NCBI RefSeq assembly: GCF_029946165.1
Contig: NZ_JAQSDZ010000001.1
Span: forward strand, 248,001-312,000
Direction of reading: 5' to 3'
Length of the DNA: 64,000 bases
Source: Methylotenera sp.
GTDB lineage: Bacteria > Pseudomonadota > Gammaproteobacteria > Burkholderiales > Methylophilaceae
The notes beneath the pieces are model-generated. The model was not told the DNA's origin. It saw only the letters and a list, made by a program, of their open reading frames with translations, and searched no databases. The translations under genes and the position numbers were made by a program. Below, one piece after another: positions 48,829-58,702 of the stretch (within the stretch, counting starts at the first letter, position 1; every line of letters starts with the position of its first letter).

Positions 48829-49797
48829 ATGATTAACAGCACCGATTTATCTGGGAAAATAGCGTTTGATGCCAATAGCTTAAATGGCTTAAAAAATGCT
48901 GCAAAAGAAAATTCACCAGATGCCATTAAAGGCGTTGCTAAGCAATTTGAAGCTATTTTCATGAATATGATGTTGAAAAGCATGCGTGCAGCTTCCCCGC
49001 AAGATAACCCTTTTGATAACGAACAAAGCCGTACCTTCACTTCGATGCTGGATCAGCAATTGAGCAGCAATTTAGCTTCAAAAGGGCTCGGGCTTGCTGA
49101 TGTTCTCGCTAGGCAACTTAGCCAAGGCAGCAACCCTGTGAACAATACAATGGAGCAAGCTGTCACTGATACACCACCCTCATATGCTTCTGATGCAAAT
49201 GTTAATGCAATTATCAGTAACCCTCTTACGCCAAATAATAAGTCTGTTAATAATATACAAGATTTTAAGGCACTGATTAATAATAACTCGCCTACAGAAA
49301 CCTCGTTAATAAATAACAAAGTTGATGCTAAATCCTCCAATGACAGTACTACTGAGTTTAAAAATCGTATGAGCAAACATGCTGAGGAAGCCAGCCGCAC
49401 TTCTGGTATGCCTGCGCATCTTATGTTAGGTCAAGCCGCACTTGAAAGCGGTTGGGGAAAACGTGAATTAAAAGGCGCAGATGGTACGCCAAGTAATAAC
49501 TTATTCGGCATTAAAGCCACTGGCAATTGGGATGGCAAAGTAATAGAAGCTACCACGACTGAATATATTCATGGCGTAAAACAAAAACGTATAGAAAAGT
49601 TTCGGGCTTATGACAGCTACGCAGATTCATTCAAAGATTTTGCCAATATGATGAACAATAATCCGCGCTACAATAAAGTGATGGCAAACTTAGATAGCGT
49701 AAATGGCTATGCGCAAGCCATGCAAAGTGCAGGCTACGCGACTGATCCAAATTACGCTAGCAAGCTTGCCAGCGTCATACAGAAAGTGATCCCTTAA
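48829..49797 (+). CDS. flgJ: FlgJ, rod-cap muramidase
   Basis: Bifunctional protein of 322 residues. The N-terminal rod-binding part (about 20-110) has VAKQFEAIFMNMMLKSMRAA and DQQLSSNLASKGLGLADVLARQL. A disordered linker (about 115-180) leads to a C-terminal peptidoglycan hydrolase domain (AHLMLGQAALESGWGKRE, NLFGIKATGNWDGK, FRAYDSYADSFKDFANMM) that opens the wall for the rod. Both halves look complete. It ends the flgB-flgJ operon; a new promoter precedes flgK. Confidence 0.96.
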   Translation: MINSTDLSGKIAFDANSLNGLKNAAKENSPDAIKGVAKQFEAIFMNMMLKSMRAASPQDNPFDNEQSRTFTSMLDQQLSSNLASKGLGLADVLARQLSQGSNPVNNTMEQAVTDTPPSYASDANVNAIISNPLTPNNKSVNNIQDFKALINNNSPTETSLINNKVDAKSSNDSTTEFKNRMSKHAEEASRTSGMPAHLMLGQAALESGWGKRELKGADGTPSNNLFGIKATGNWDGKVIEATTTEYIHGVKQKRIEKFRAYDSYADSFKDFANMMNNNPRYNKVMANLDSVNGYAQAMQSAGYATDPNYASKLASVIQKVIP

Positions 49798-49888
49798 AAA
49801 TTACCGTGTAAATTGTATTTCTCAGCACTAATTACATAAACGAAGGTAAGCAAGAAGACCAGAATTAATTAAATTAAGATGTATGGTC

Positions 49889-49915
49889 TAAAGTTTTATG
49901 TATTCTAACCGTCAT
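49889..49915 (+). promoter_or_regulatory. Sigma-28 (FliA) promoter of flgKL
   Basis: TAAAGTTT (49889-49896), 11 bases, then ACCGTCAT (49908-49915). The -35 part is a perfect sigma-28 match; the -10 part keeps the CCG core. It lies 36 bases before the flgK ATG in a 154-base gap. Confidence 0.7.
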
Positions 49916-49951
49916 TATAGTTGTACACAGGTTCTCTAAAGAGTAAATATC

Positions 49952-51895
49952 ATGGCTGACATATTAAGTATAGGAAAAAGCGCCCTTGCAGCTGCTCAAG
50001 TTGGGTTAAGCACAACGGGGCATAATATTGCCAATGCCTCTACGCCTGGCTACTCAAGACAAGTAGTGGTACAAGCTGCCGCCCAAGCTCAATACTCAGG
50101 TAGCGGCTACATTGGTCAAGGTACTGAAATTGCGGGCGTTACGCGCGCTTTTAATGAAATCCTCGCTAGGCAAGTAATAAGCAGCCAAGCGGCCAGTGCT
50201 AGTAGCGATATTTACGCTAGTCGACTAGGTTACATTAATAATATGTTGTCTGATGCTTCCGCAGGCCTAAATCCAGCAATTTCTGATTTTTTTAGCAGTG
50301 TGAGTAACGTAGCTGCTAACCCAAGCGATATCCCTAGCAGACAATCCATGCTGTCTTATGCACAATCTTTGGTGAGTCGTTTACAGAGCACTAGTAACCG
50401 TCTCAATGAAGTGCGTAATGACGTTAACACCGAACTTACATCTAGTGTTAGCCTAGTCAATACCTACGCCAAGCAAATTGCATCTTTAAACAATTCTATT
50501 GAAATTGCCATCAGTAGCAATGGCAATCCGCCAAACGATCTTATGGATCAACGCGATCAACTGGTAACGGAGTTAAGTAAACAAATCAAAACTACGGTAG
50601 TTCCTCAGGGGCAAGGTAGTTACAATATATATGTGGGTAATGGCTTACCTTTAGTCATTGGTAAAAGCATCATGTCGCTGACGACAGCAAGCTCACCCAC
50701 TGACCCATCTCGACTAGAAATAGCCTATCAATCATCAGGTAAATCTACCGTTCTAAGTGGAAATAGTTTACCAGGAGGTGCAATTGGTGGCTTGCTTCAA
50801 TTTAGATCAGAATCGCTAGATGCTATTCAAAATCAAGTTGGACAACTTGCACTCGTTCTTGCTGACACATTTAATGCTCAACATAATCAAGGTATAGACC
50901 TTAACGGCAATGCTGGCGGTAATTTATTTAATGTTCCTACACCTTCAGTAACTAGTAGCATTAATAACAACCTTGTGACTAATGCCGTTGTTACTAGCCA
51001 GATTGTTGACGCAAGAGCTGTGACCAGCAGCGATTACCGTTTGCAATACGACCCTAATTCCGACCCGGCTAACCCATACAAAATCACCCGACTTAGTGAC
51101 AGCACTGTACAAAGTTTTAGCAGCCTGCCACAAACACTAGATGGCGTAAGCTTTAACCTTGCTTCTGGCTCATTCACTCAAGGTGATGATTTTGTCATAC
51201 GCCCAACGAGAAATGCAGCAACAAACATTAGTTTAGCCATTACGGATGCCAAAAAATTGGCAATTGGTAGCGCTACACTTAGTGCAGTTGCTAACACCAC
51301 TAATACTGGCACTGCAAGCATTAGTGTGCCTCCACCAGGTAGCACCTTAACTGGTGACCTTGGCCTGACTTACACCACTGGCGTTCCTGGAACATTGATG
51401 CTTTCACCATCAACACAACCTGTGACAGTCACTGTAGCGGGTGTTCCTACCGTATTCCCACCAGGGTCGCCGATCACTTACACAAGTGGCGCAACCATTT
51501 CTGTTGGTGGTTTAAGTTTTGCAATATCAGGCACACCAGGCGATGGAGATAAATTTACATTATCATCAAGCGGACCAAGTGATAACCGTAACGGTTTGCT
51601 GCTTGCAGGTCTGCAATCACAAGGCACATTGAATAATAGTACGACCAGCTATTCAACCGCTTTTGCTGAAATGGTCAATGGTGTAGGCAATAAAACACGT
51701 GAGTTAAAAATCAACTCTGCATCTGAAGCTCAAGTTTTAGAACAAGCCACTAACGCCATGCAGTCAGAATCAGGCGTCAACTTAGATGAAGAAGCAACCA
51801 ACCTGCTACGCTACCAACAAGCCTATCAGGCTGCAGGCAAAATGATGCAAATCGCTTCTCAACTATTTGATACATTATTGCAATTAGGTAGATAG
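49952..51895 (+). CDS. flgK: FlgK, hook-filament junction protein 1
   Basis: Junction protein of 647 residues. SIGKSALAAAQVGLSTTGHNIANASTPGYSRQ at the N-terminus and GVNLDEEATNLLRYQQAYQAAGKMMQIASQLFDTLL at the C-terminus are diagnostic. The central surface domains include a Thr/Pro-rich part (about 440-540). It has a sigma-28-like promoter upstream and is followed by flgL after 19 bases. FlgN is the expected chaperone. Confidence 0.97.
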   Translation: MADILSIGKSALAAAQVGLSTTGHNIANASTPGYSRQVVVQAAAQAQYSGSGYIGQGTEIAGVTRAFNEILARQVISSQAASASSDIYASRLGYINNMLSDASAGLNPAISDFFSSVSNVAANPSDIPSRQSMLSYAQSLVSRLQSTSNRLNEVRNDVNTELTSSVSLVNTYAKQIASLNNSIEIAISSNGNPPNDLMDQRDQLVTELSKQIKTTVVPQGQGSYNIYVGNGLPLVIGKSIMSLTTASSPTDPSRLEIAYQSSGKSTVLSGNSLPGGAIGGLLQFRSESLDAIQNQVGQLALVLADTFNAQHNQGIDLNGNAGGNLFNVPTPSVTSSINNNLVTNAVVTSQIVDARAVTSSDYRLQYDPNSDPANPYKITRLSDSTVQSFSSLPQTLDGVSFNLASGSFTQGDDFVIRPTRNAATNISLAITDAKKLAIGSATLSAVANTTNTGTASISVPPPGSTLTGDLGLTYTTGVPGTLMLSPSTQPVTVTVAGVPTVFPPGSPITYTSGATISVGGLSFAISGTPGDGDKFTLSSSGPSDNRNGLLLAGLQSQGTLNNSTTSYSTAFAEMVNGVGNKTRELKINSASEAQVLEQATNAMQSESGVNLDEEATNLLRYQQAYQAAGKMMQIASQLFDTLLQLGR

Positions 51896-51914
51896 ATTAA
51901 GTTAAGGAAAAATC

Positions 51915-52829
51915 ATGCGTATTAGCACAAACACAATCTATCAATCTGGCATCTCCAGAATTAACAATCTACAGCTAGAACAGGCTAAATTGTCTGAACA
52001 AATTTCCACTGGTCGCAGAATTTCGTCACCTTCAGATGACCCTGTTGCGGCGGCACGTGCATTAGAAATTTCATCGGCAAAAACGGCTAATGCAAAATTC
52101 GCTGATACCCGTCAAACCGCTCAACTTAAACTGAACACTCTAGAATCTAACTTAACTAGCGTGACCAATTTACTTGTATCGACACAATCCACCTTAATTG
52201 GCGCAGGAAATGCTTCGCTATCTGACACAGAAAGAAGTTTTATTGCCTCTGAATTAAAAGGCTCTCTAGATGCGCTGATTGGGCTTGCCAATACACAAGA
52301 TGCCTCTGGAAACTACCTTTATGCTGGCTTTAAATCCAGCACGAGACCCTTTGTTGCTAACGCCACTGGTGCTACTTATGCCGGCGATAGCAACCAGCAA
52401 TTATTGCAGGTAGATTCACAACGCCAAATGGCCGTCAACGCAACTGGTAATAATATATTTCAAGGTAACGGTAATGACATATTCGCCACACTGAGTAACT
52501 TGGTCACTCTATTAAACACACCAATTACTAACGCCACCACACAGGCCGCATATAACGCAGGAATATCAACGGCGATTGGCAGTTTAAAAGGCTCAGTTGA
52601 TAATGTATTGAATGTACGTGCTGACGTGGGTGCAAAACTCAATGAGCTTGACAGCCTAGATACAGCAGGCTCAGACCGCGCACTGCAATATAGTAAATCG
52701 CTGTCCGATATAATGGATACTGACTACGCCAGCGCGCTTTCGGATCTCGCAAAACAACAAGTCATTATGGAAGCTGCGCAAAAGTCATTTGTGCAACTCA
52801 CCAGTTTATCGCTATTTAAGTTACTCTAA
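51915..52829 (+). CDS. flgL: FlgL, hook-filament junction protein 3
   Basis: Flagellin-family junction protein of 304 residues. N-terminal MRISTNTIYQSGISRINNLQ and SEQISTGRRISSPSDDPVAAARALEI and the C-terminal DYASALSDLAKQQVIMEAAQ are typical. AAGGA precedes the ATG. It is the last flagellar gene in this direction; flagellin itself is not in the window. Confidence 0.97.
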   Translation: MRISTNTIYQSGISRINNLQLEQAKLSEQISTGRRISSPSDDPVAAARALEISSAKTANAKFADTRQTAQLKLNTLESNLTSVTNLLVSTQSTLIGAGNASLSDTERSFIASELKGSLDALIGLANTQDASGNYLYAGFKSSTRPFVANATGATYAGDSNQQLLQVDSQRQMAVNATGNNIFQGNGNDIFATLSNLVTLLNTPITNATTQAAYNAGISTAIGSLKGSVDNVLNVRADVGAKLNELDSLDTAGSDRALQYSKSLSDIMDTDYASALSDLAKQQVIMEAAQKSFVQLTSLSLFKLL

Positions 52830-53789
52830 GAACAATACAATTTATCGCTAAATTGTGAAGCTTACTTATAAGGATAAAAACCTTATTATTCAACACCAGC
52901 ACTCTTTCAGTTAAATAGCCCTTATTTAACTAGCTTCTACGCATATTAACAAAGTTTGTGCACTGCATGATTTAGTGAGCTTGGCTTTGGAATACCGTAG
53001 GAATATGTAGAAACCGTAGAAACTTAGAAACCGCAAAACCCTCAGTTATCTGAAACTAGACTTTAGATAACTCCGACTAGACAGCCTAATCTTATCGACT
53101 ATAAAGCTACCGACCATCTGTTGAGATTGAAATTATCAACGGAGCATGGAAACATTGGAAGCGTTTAACCTTTGCCTGATGGCTGTGATGCGACCTGGTG
53201 ATAGCATATTGATTGAATCGCCCACTTTAAATGCGCTTTAAAATCTATCGAGAGAATTGGAGTCAAAGCAGTTGAAGTGCCTGACCGTCTTAAAAAAGGT
53301 ATTGATCTTGATACGATGAGAATGGACACACGTGCGCCACAAAACCAAAGCATGTTGGCTAACGACGAACTTTCAAAATGGCATTAGCATCGCCCTGGAA
53401 CCCAAATTTTCTGCGCAACGAGCGTTAACAGATTACATGAGGTTAAATTATGGAATATTTGGGATAAAAACATCGAGTCTTCCTTGTAGAAATTTGGTAA
53501 AATAATCACTGATTTAATACCATAAAGCAACGAGAAGTAATTCCCCGTCAGCATATTTTTATATCTTTTCAATTCGTATGTTGACTTCAACTGATATGCT
53601 TTTTATTTAGCTATCTGCTTCTGTTTTAATTCTCCATAAAACCTTATTCTTTGCTATCACTAAACTTGCTAAATATAAAACTGGTCCAAAATAAAAAATT
53701 TGGTTTTCTTACGGGAAATTTTTACCTTTAATAAGTTAACCATTAAATACCTCAAATCGAAATAATTTATTGCCTGTGAGAGCTAGAAA
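52830..53789. other. Gap between flgL and ccoG holding a decayed gene
   Basis: About 960 bases. A weak stem ATAAGG/CCTTAT near 52875-52895 may end flgKL transcripts. The middle (53121-53502) is the remnant of a MocR-type regulator. The last 280 bases are A+T-rich and must hold the ccoG promoter; I found no convincing FNR box. No intact gene is seen. Confidence 0.75.
53121..53502 (+). pseudogene. Remnant of a MocR/PdxR-type regulator (aminotransferase-like domain)
   Basis: Three fragments in different frames align in order with the aminotransferase-like half of GntR/MocR regulators. First (from 53146): METLEAFNLCLMAVMRPGDS followed by ILIESPTLNAL, ending at a stop at 53239; the preceding IING in another frame fits the usual N-G-A-Q/M motif. 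Second (from 53241): KSIERIGVKAVEVPDRLKKG then IDLD, with a stop at 53385. Third (from 53383): ISIALEPKFSAQRALTDYMR then LNYG, which matches the C-terminal S-I-A-P-G...R-L-N-x-G motif. The catalytic-lysine region and the DNA-binding domain are gone. So there are at least two frameshifts and a large internal deletion. Family assignment rests on recalled motifs. Confidence 0.75.
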
Positions 53790-55238
53790 ATGACTGCTAG
53801 TCAGAAATTACCAAAAAAAGTAATCCCAATCGTGGCTCAAACTTCCATGTTTGCTGCACAAAATAAAATCTACCCAAGAGCTACTTCTGGTTATTTTACA
53901 AATTGGCGATGGATCATGGTGTGGATTACCCAGATAATTTTCTATGGCACACCATGGCTTCAATTTGGGCAAAGACAAGCAGTATTATTAGATATTGATG
54001 CCCATAAATTCTATATTTTTGGTTTAATCTTATATCCACAAGATTTAATTTACCTTGCCGTCATCCTCATCATTTCAGCTTTAGCACTCTTTCTTTTCAC
54101 AACTGTCGCTGGGCGTCTTTGGTGTGGATTTTCTTGCCCGCAATCAGTCTACACCAAGATATTTTTGTGGATTGAATACAAAATCGAGGGTGATCGCGCC
54201 ACTCGTATTAAATTAGATAGCAAAAAAATTAGTGTAAAAACCCATTATAAAAAATGGATTAAGCATTTCATATGGATTAGCTTCTCTATTTGGACAGGCT
54301 TTACTTTTTTAGGCTATTTCACACCAATCCAACATCTATTCGATGGCATATTGAGCTTCAGTTTAGGTCCTTGGGAAACCTTTTGGATAAGTTTTTACGG
54401 ATTTGCCACCTATGGCAATGCAGGTTTCTTGCGCGAACAAGTATGTTTACATATGTGTCCGTATGCACGCTTTCAAGGGGTAATGTTTGATAAAGATACG
54501 CTAATCGTTACCTACGATGAAAAACGGGGCGAGCCGCGCAGTGGTCGTTCACGCAACGTAGATGCAAAAGAAAAAGGCTTAGGTGACTGCATTGATTGTA
54601 GCTTCTGCGTGCAGGTTTGTCCTGTAGGGATCGACATACGCGACGGTTTGCAATATGAATGTATTAGCTGCGGCTTGTGTATTGATGCGTGTAATAGCGT
54701 GATGGATAAAATGGATTATCCGCGTGATTTAATTAAATTTTCGACCTTAAATAGTGCCGGTTCAAGTGAGGAAACACTATCTAATGAACTTGAATCGAAG
54801 GCTCCACAGAAGGTTTCTCATCCAATATTGCGTCCCAGAGTGTTAATGTATGGCGGCTTATTACTACTTATTTGCATTGCTTTTGTAGTGTCACTCAGTA
54901 TGCGCAACTCATTTATGGTTGATGTGATCAGAGATCGCGGCGTGATGTCACGCATCACTTCGGATGGCGCTATTGAAAACGTCTATCGCTTACAAATTAC
55001 GAATGCTACGGAGGAAACCCAGACTTACCGTATTTCAGTGACGGGTTTAGATGGATTATCAATCTCCTCAAATAATGTATTTATGGTGAACCCAACGAGC
55101 GAGCGCATGGTGCCAATGAGCCTGCAAATACCTGATGGCTCAGTGAGTAGCGGCTCTCACAAAATCATGTTTAACATTCAAGCGATTGAGAGAGATGAGA
55201 AAATTTCAGAAAAATCTACATTCATAATGCCGCGCTAG
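53790..55238 (+). CDS. ccoG: CcoG, cbb3 oxidase accessory ferredoxin-like protein
   Basis: Membrane iron-sulfur protein of 482 residues (CcoG/FixG/RdxA family) linked to copper delivery or reduction for cbb3-type cytochrome oxidase. About five membrane segments, a C-G-F-S-C-P motif (AGRLWCGFSCPQSVYTK), a bacterial-ferredoxin pair of 4Fe-4S motifs (CIDCSFCVQVCPVGID and CISCGLCIDACNSVMD) and a C-terminal Ig-like domain (about 390-480) are visible. No ccoNOP genes lie nearby, so it stands alone here. It converges on the ovoB gene with only 26 bases between. Confidence 0.95.
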   Translation: MTASQKLPKKVIPIVAQTSMFAAQNKIYPRATSGYFTNWRWIMVWITQIIFYGTPWLQFGQRQAVLLDIDAHKFYIFGLILYPQDLIYLAVILIISALALFLFTTVAGRLWCGFSCPQSVYTKIFLWIEYKIEGDRATRIKLDSKKISVKTHYKKWIKHFIWISFSIWTGFTFLGYFTPIQHLFDGILSFSLGPWETFWISFYGFATYGNAGFLREQVCLHMCPYARFQGVMFDKDTLIVTYDEKRGEPRSGRSRNVDAKEKGLGDCIDCSFCVQVCPVGIDIRDGLQYECISCGLCIDACNSVMDKMDYPRDLIKFSTLNSAGSSEETLSNELESKAPQKVSHPILRPRVLMYGGLLLLICIAFVVSLSMRNSFMVDVIRDRGVMSRITSDGAIENVYRLQITNATEETQTYRISVTGLDGLSISSNNVFMVNPTSERMVPMSLQIPDGSVSSGSHKIMFNIQAIERDEKISEKSTFIMPR

Positions 55239-55264
55239 TAGCCAAGGGTGTTAATGAAAAGCCT

Positions 55265-56434
55265 CTAGCGTGAATTAAGTGTGGTTGCAATGCGGTTTAG
55301 GGCATCTGCAATCACACTGCGTGGTGATGCAATGTTCAGTCGCATAAAGCCACTACCGACATTGCCAAAGGACTTGCCAAGATTAAGCCCAACTTTGGCT
55401 TCTTTTACAAAAAATGCTTCTAGTTGTAAATCCGTCTTTTTTAAGTCGCGGCAATCTAACCAAATTAAATAAGTGCCTTGAGGTTGAATTAACCTTATCA
55501 CAGGAATATTCTTGTTGAGAAAGTCGCTTACATAATCCCTATTACCACGCAGATAAATTAACAGTGCATCAAGCCATGCCTCTCCATCCCTATATGCGGC
55601 TTCAAACGCGGCAATGCTAAATGGGTTGTTATTACTTAAATGTAGACTATCAAACACCTTTTTTAAGGCAACTCTTTGCGCAGAGTTTGGCACAATTAAT
55701 GCGGATAAGCCAAGACCTGGAATATTAAATGTTTTGCTTGGTGCAACTGCGGTAATGATTTTATCGCTACTGTTCGCCAACGTTTCCAAGCTGGTATGCT
55801 GCTCACCGGCATAAATTAAGTCTGCATGAATCTCATCAGATAATATCGTTATATCGTAATGGCGCGTAATGGCTAATAGCTGTTCTAGCTCGGTTTTACT
55901 CCATACTCGCCCAACTGGGTTATGGGGTGAGCAAAATAATAGCAATTTCGCGCCATCTGCCGCGCAGCGTTCTAAGTTTTCATAGTCTATTCGGTAAACC
56001 CCATCCACTAATATCAATGGGTTTTCAATCAAGCGACGTTGGTTAGTCGTTATTGCTGAAAAGAAAGGCGCATACACGGGCGGCTGAATGACAACGCCCT
56101 CGCCTTTTTCTGCAAACGCCATCACACTGGCAAATAATGACGTTACAACCCCTGGCGCAATGACAATCCAATCGCGTTCAACTGTCCATCCATGGCGCTT
56201 TTTAAGCCAACTAATTAGCGCGTCGTACATACTTTCTGGGTAAAAAGTATAGCCGTAAATTGGATGCTCAGCGCGCTGCGTGAGCGCTTTGGTGACGGCC
56301 TCTGGTGCGGCAAAGTCCATATCAGCCACCCATAAGGGCAATATATCTGACGTGCCAAAATAGCCAGCACGACCATCTTGCTTCACCGATGCAGTGCCAT
56401 CTCGCGCTATGATTTTGTCGAAATCAACTCTCAA
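55265..56434 (-). CDS. ovoB: PatB/MalY-type PLP C-S lyase, probable OvoB
   Basis: Fold-type I PLP enzyme of 389 residues, of the cystathionine beta-lyase (PatB/MalY) kind. PLPLWVADMDF at the N-terminus is seen as LPLWVADMDF; CSPHNPVGRVW, SDEIHADLIY and the PLP lysine (about Lys234, APSKTFNIPGLG) are all present. It follows an ovoA-type gene with a four-base overlap (TTGA), so it is probably the sulfoxide lyase that releases the thiol-histidine in ovothiol synthesis. There is no in-frame ATG near the start; the TTG at 56434 has GGGAG about ten bases upstream, whereas a TTG at 56449 has none. If the pathway guess is wrong it is a general C-S lyase. Confidence 0.8.
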   Translation of the reverse strand: MRVDFDKIIARDGTASVKQDGRAGYFGTSDILPLWVADMDFAAPEAVTKALTQRAEHPIYGYTFYPESMYDALISWLKKRHGWTVERDWIVIAPGVVTSLFASVMAFAEKGEGVVIQPPVYAPFFSAITTNQRRLIENPLILVDGVYRIDYENLERCAADGAKLLLFCSPHNPVGRVWSKTELEQLLAITRHYDITILSDEIHADLIYAGEQHTSLETLANSSDKIITAVAPSKTFNIPGLGLSALIVPNSAQRVALKKVFDSLHLSNNNPFSIAAFEAAYRDGEAWLDALLIYLRGNRDYVSDFLNKNIPVIRLIQPQGTYLIWLDCRDLKKTDLQLEAFFVKEAKVGLNLGKSFGNVGSGFMRLNIASPRSVIADALNRIATTLNSR

Positions 56435-58542
56435 GAAATTCGCTCCCAAAGCGTGACTTCTGATAGGGAATGCTGGAATTTTCGTTTAGTTTCACGAATC
56501 ACAAAAGGCACATCCACAGGTGCGGCAACTAAGCGGAAGTGCCCACTAAGCTGCTCTTTTAAACCATCAAGCGTAGTGAAATTTTCAGCGTTGCGTTTAA
56601 AACCGCCTACCCATTCATCGCGCTTGGTATGCTCTTCCAGCCAAGTATAAGGTGAAGCAATAAGCAAAATTCCGCCTATATTCAGTCGTTCATGGATATG
56701 AGAAAGGAATTTTTGAGGACTGTATAAGCGGTCAATCAAGTTAGCCGCTAATATCAAATCATAACTGGTTAATAACGGTTTAAGGTTACAAGCATCGCCT
56801 TGCGAGAACTCTACTTTGCCTTTCAAATTTTCTAGCCCTAAACTTGCTAGCGTGCGTGTCTTGTAGCTTACTAATTGACCTTCATCGACCAATGTATAGT
56901 GCAACTCACCTTTCTCAGCCATTTGAATGCCCGATTCAATCAGACGCACAGAAAAATCCACACCCGCGACATATTCAAAATGTCGTGCTAGCTCAAAAGT
57001 AGCGCGCCCAGAAGCGCAGCCCAAGTCTAAGGCTTTACGCGCAGGTTTATCTTTCATTGCGCTAATGGCTATCTCAGCAAGGCTTTTGGTAAAGTTCGCC
57101 ACACCAAAATAACTATCGCCATAATGAAACTCAGCATACTCTGAAATCAGCTTATCAGTTTCGTAATGGGAAGCTGGCACACTTGCTAGCTCATCGGCCA
57201 CTACATAGCGGAATCCAGCGTGCTGAAAAAAGTGGCGTCGAAACGCATAACGAGCACTGTGTAATGCCTCATTACCAGCTGAAATCCATGAGCCACCTTT
57301 AAGAAGATTGTGTCTGCCATCAAAGGTTGGTGTGGTGAAATCATCGTACAAAGGATGTACTTTAAAACCGCTGAATGGATAGATTGGCGTCTCAGTCCAT
57401 TGCCATACATTGCCAGTCACATCAAAGAGTTCTCCATGACGAAAATCTGTGACAGGGTAAGGTGACGCTGCATGATCTAAATGAATATTAGACGCTGTAA
57501 CTTCGCCGTTTTTCACCTTAGCAACTTTTGCAAAGTCATACAATCGATACCATTCATCTTCGCTAGGTAGTCTCACCTTCAAGCCTGTTTTCTGCGCTTT
57601 CCAATTACAAAATGCTTTGGCTTCATGATAGTTTACCTCCGCAGGCCAATCCCACGGCATCGGCACTTCTTCGGTCATCAGTCTTAACCACCAAGACTCA
57701 TCTTTGCGTAGCCAAAAGGTGGGATGAGTTGCTAAGGTAAATTTTCTCCACATTAAGCCTTCTTCAGCCCAAAGGTTATCTTGCGCATAACCACCAGCCG
57801 TGACAAACTCCAAAAACTCAGCATTACTTACTAAATAACGACTTGCTTGAAACTCTGCAACATCTGCCTCATGCAAGCCATATTCATTGTCCCAGCCATA
57901 TTCTGCGGCATTGTCTTTCTTATCTAGAAAAACTTTACCAGCAGGAATTGAAACCAAATCGTTTTGTGGCGCATCGCCCGAGCGCGTGCACGCTTGCCAA
58001 GCCGCATGCGATTGCACCAATTCAAGCGCTTGTTGGCGAATTAATACAGATGACGTTTCAAGATGAATACGCTCATGCTCTATTCCCATGATAATGACCC
58101 ACCACGGATGATTCCAATCAATCGGTAAAGTGAGCGGCGCAGTTTCAATGAGATTTTGCACCGCATCACGCACTTGGTGCCGATAGTGCCTAACCTCTGC
58201 CGAAGAGGGCCAATCGTAATTTGCATCGTTTAAATCATCCCACCCCATTTCATCCACACCAACCGCAAACGTCGCTTCGAGTTTTGGATTTATGCGTTCA
58301 GTTAACAAGCCAGCTAATAACAATTTATTAAGGTAAAAAGTGGCGGTATGCCCAAAATAAAAGATCAGTGGATGTCGTAGCGCGATAGACTTTATTTGGT
58401 AGGAGTTCTCATCGGCTAGAGTTTCAAATAGCTGCTCATAGCGATTGAACGTGGTCAGAAAATACTCTAGAAATTCTTTGCGCGTACTCACGGCATCGCT
58501 GCCGTTTAAAACAGGCGTTCTTGAAAATAAAGGTTGGGTCAT
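56431..58542 (-). CDS. ovoA: OvoA, 5-histidylcysteine sulfoxide synthase with methyltransferase domain
   Basis: Protein of 703 residues, the normal size of OvoA. The N-terminal DinB-like domain has the non-heme iron motif H-x-x-x-H-x-E at His156, His160 and Glu162 (IEHERIHLETS). A formylglycine-generating-enzyme-like domain follows (about 200-440: VSIPAGKVFL, DNEYGLHEADV, VRLPSEDEWYRLYDFA, GNVWQWTETPIYPFSGF, LLKGGSWISAGNEALHSARYAFRR). The C-terminal class I methyltransferase (about 490-690) starts with ALDLGCASGRATFELARHF. OvoA joins cysteine to histidine and the methyltransferase is thought to methylate the imidazole. EgtB of ergothioneine synthesis lacks this fused C-terminal domain. Its stop overlaps the ovoB start. 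Confidence 0.9.
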   Translation of the reverse strand: MTQPLFSRTPVLNGSDAVSTRKEFLEYFLTTFNRYEQLFETLADENSYQIKSIALRHPLIFYFGHTATFYLNKLLLAGLLTERINPKLEATFAVGVDEMGWDDLNDANYDWPSSAEVRHYRHQVRDAVQNLIETAPLTLPIDWNHPWWVIIMGIEHERIHLETSSVLIRQQALELVQSHAAWQACTRSGDAPQNDLVSIPAGKVFLDKKDNAAEYGWDNEYGLHEADVAEFQASRYLVSNAEFLEFVTAGGYAQDNLWAEEGLMWRKFTLATHPTFWLRKDESWWLRLMTEEVPMPWDWPAEVNYHEAKAFCNWKAQKTGLKVRLPSEDEWYRLYDFAKVAKVKNGEVTASNIHLDHAASPYPVTDFRHGELFDVTGNVWQWTETPIYPFSGFKVHPLYDDFTTPTFDGRHNLLKGGSWISAGNEALHSARYAFRRHFFQHAGFRYVVADELASVPASHYETDKLISEYAEFHYGDSYFGVANFTKSLAEIAISAMKDKPARKALDLGCASGRATFELARHFEYVAGVDFSVRLIESGIQMAEKGELHYTLVDEGQLVSYKTRTLASLGLENLKGKVEFSQGDACNLKPLLTSYDLILAANLIDRLYSPQKFLSHIHERLNIGGILLIASPYTWLEEHTKRDEWVGGFKRNAENFTTLDGLKEQLSGHFRLVAAPVDVPFVIRETKRKFQHSLSEVTLWERIS

Positions 58543-58702
58543 ATTTATTATGAAAGTGATGTTAAGAGAAGTTTAGCGTACTTTGAACTGACAATGCAGC
58601 CATCTAAGAGAACAGCCGATTTATTAGTCATTATTTATATATAAACTTAGGTCAACACGACAAAAGTCCAACTAATGACTAGCTAATCCTTTAACAAACG
58701 AC

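Noticed and set aside
53384-53590. 68-codon minus-strand open frame in the flgL-ccoG gap
   Set aside because: It runs antisense to the MocR remnant and shows no domain or ribosome site.
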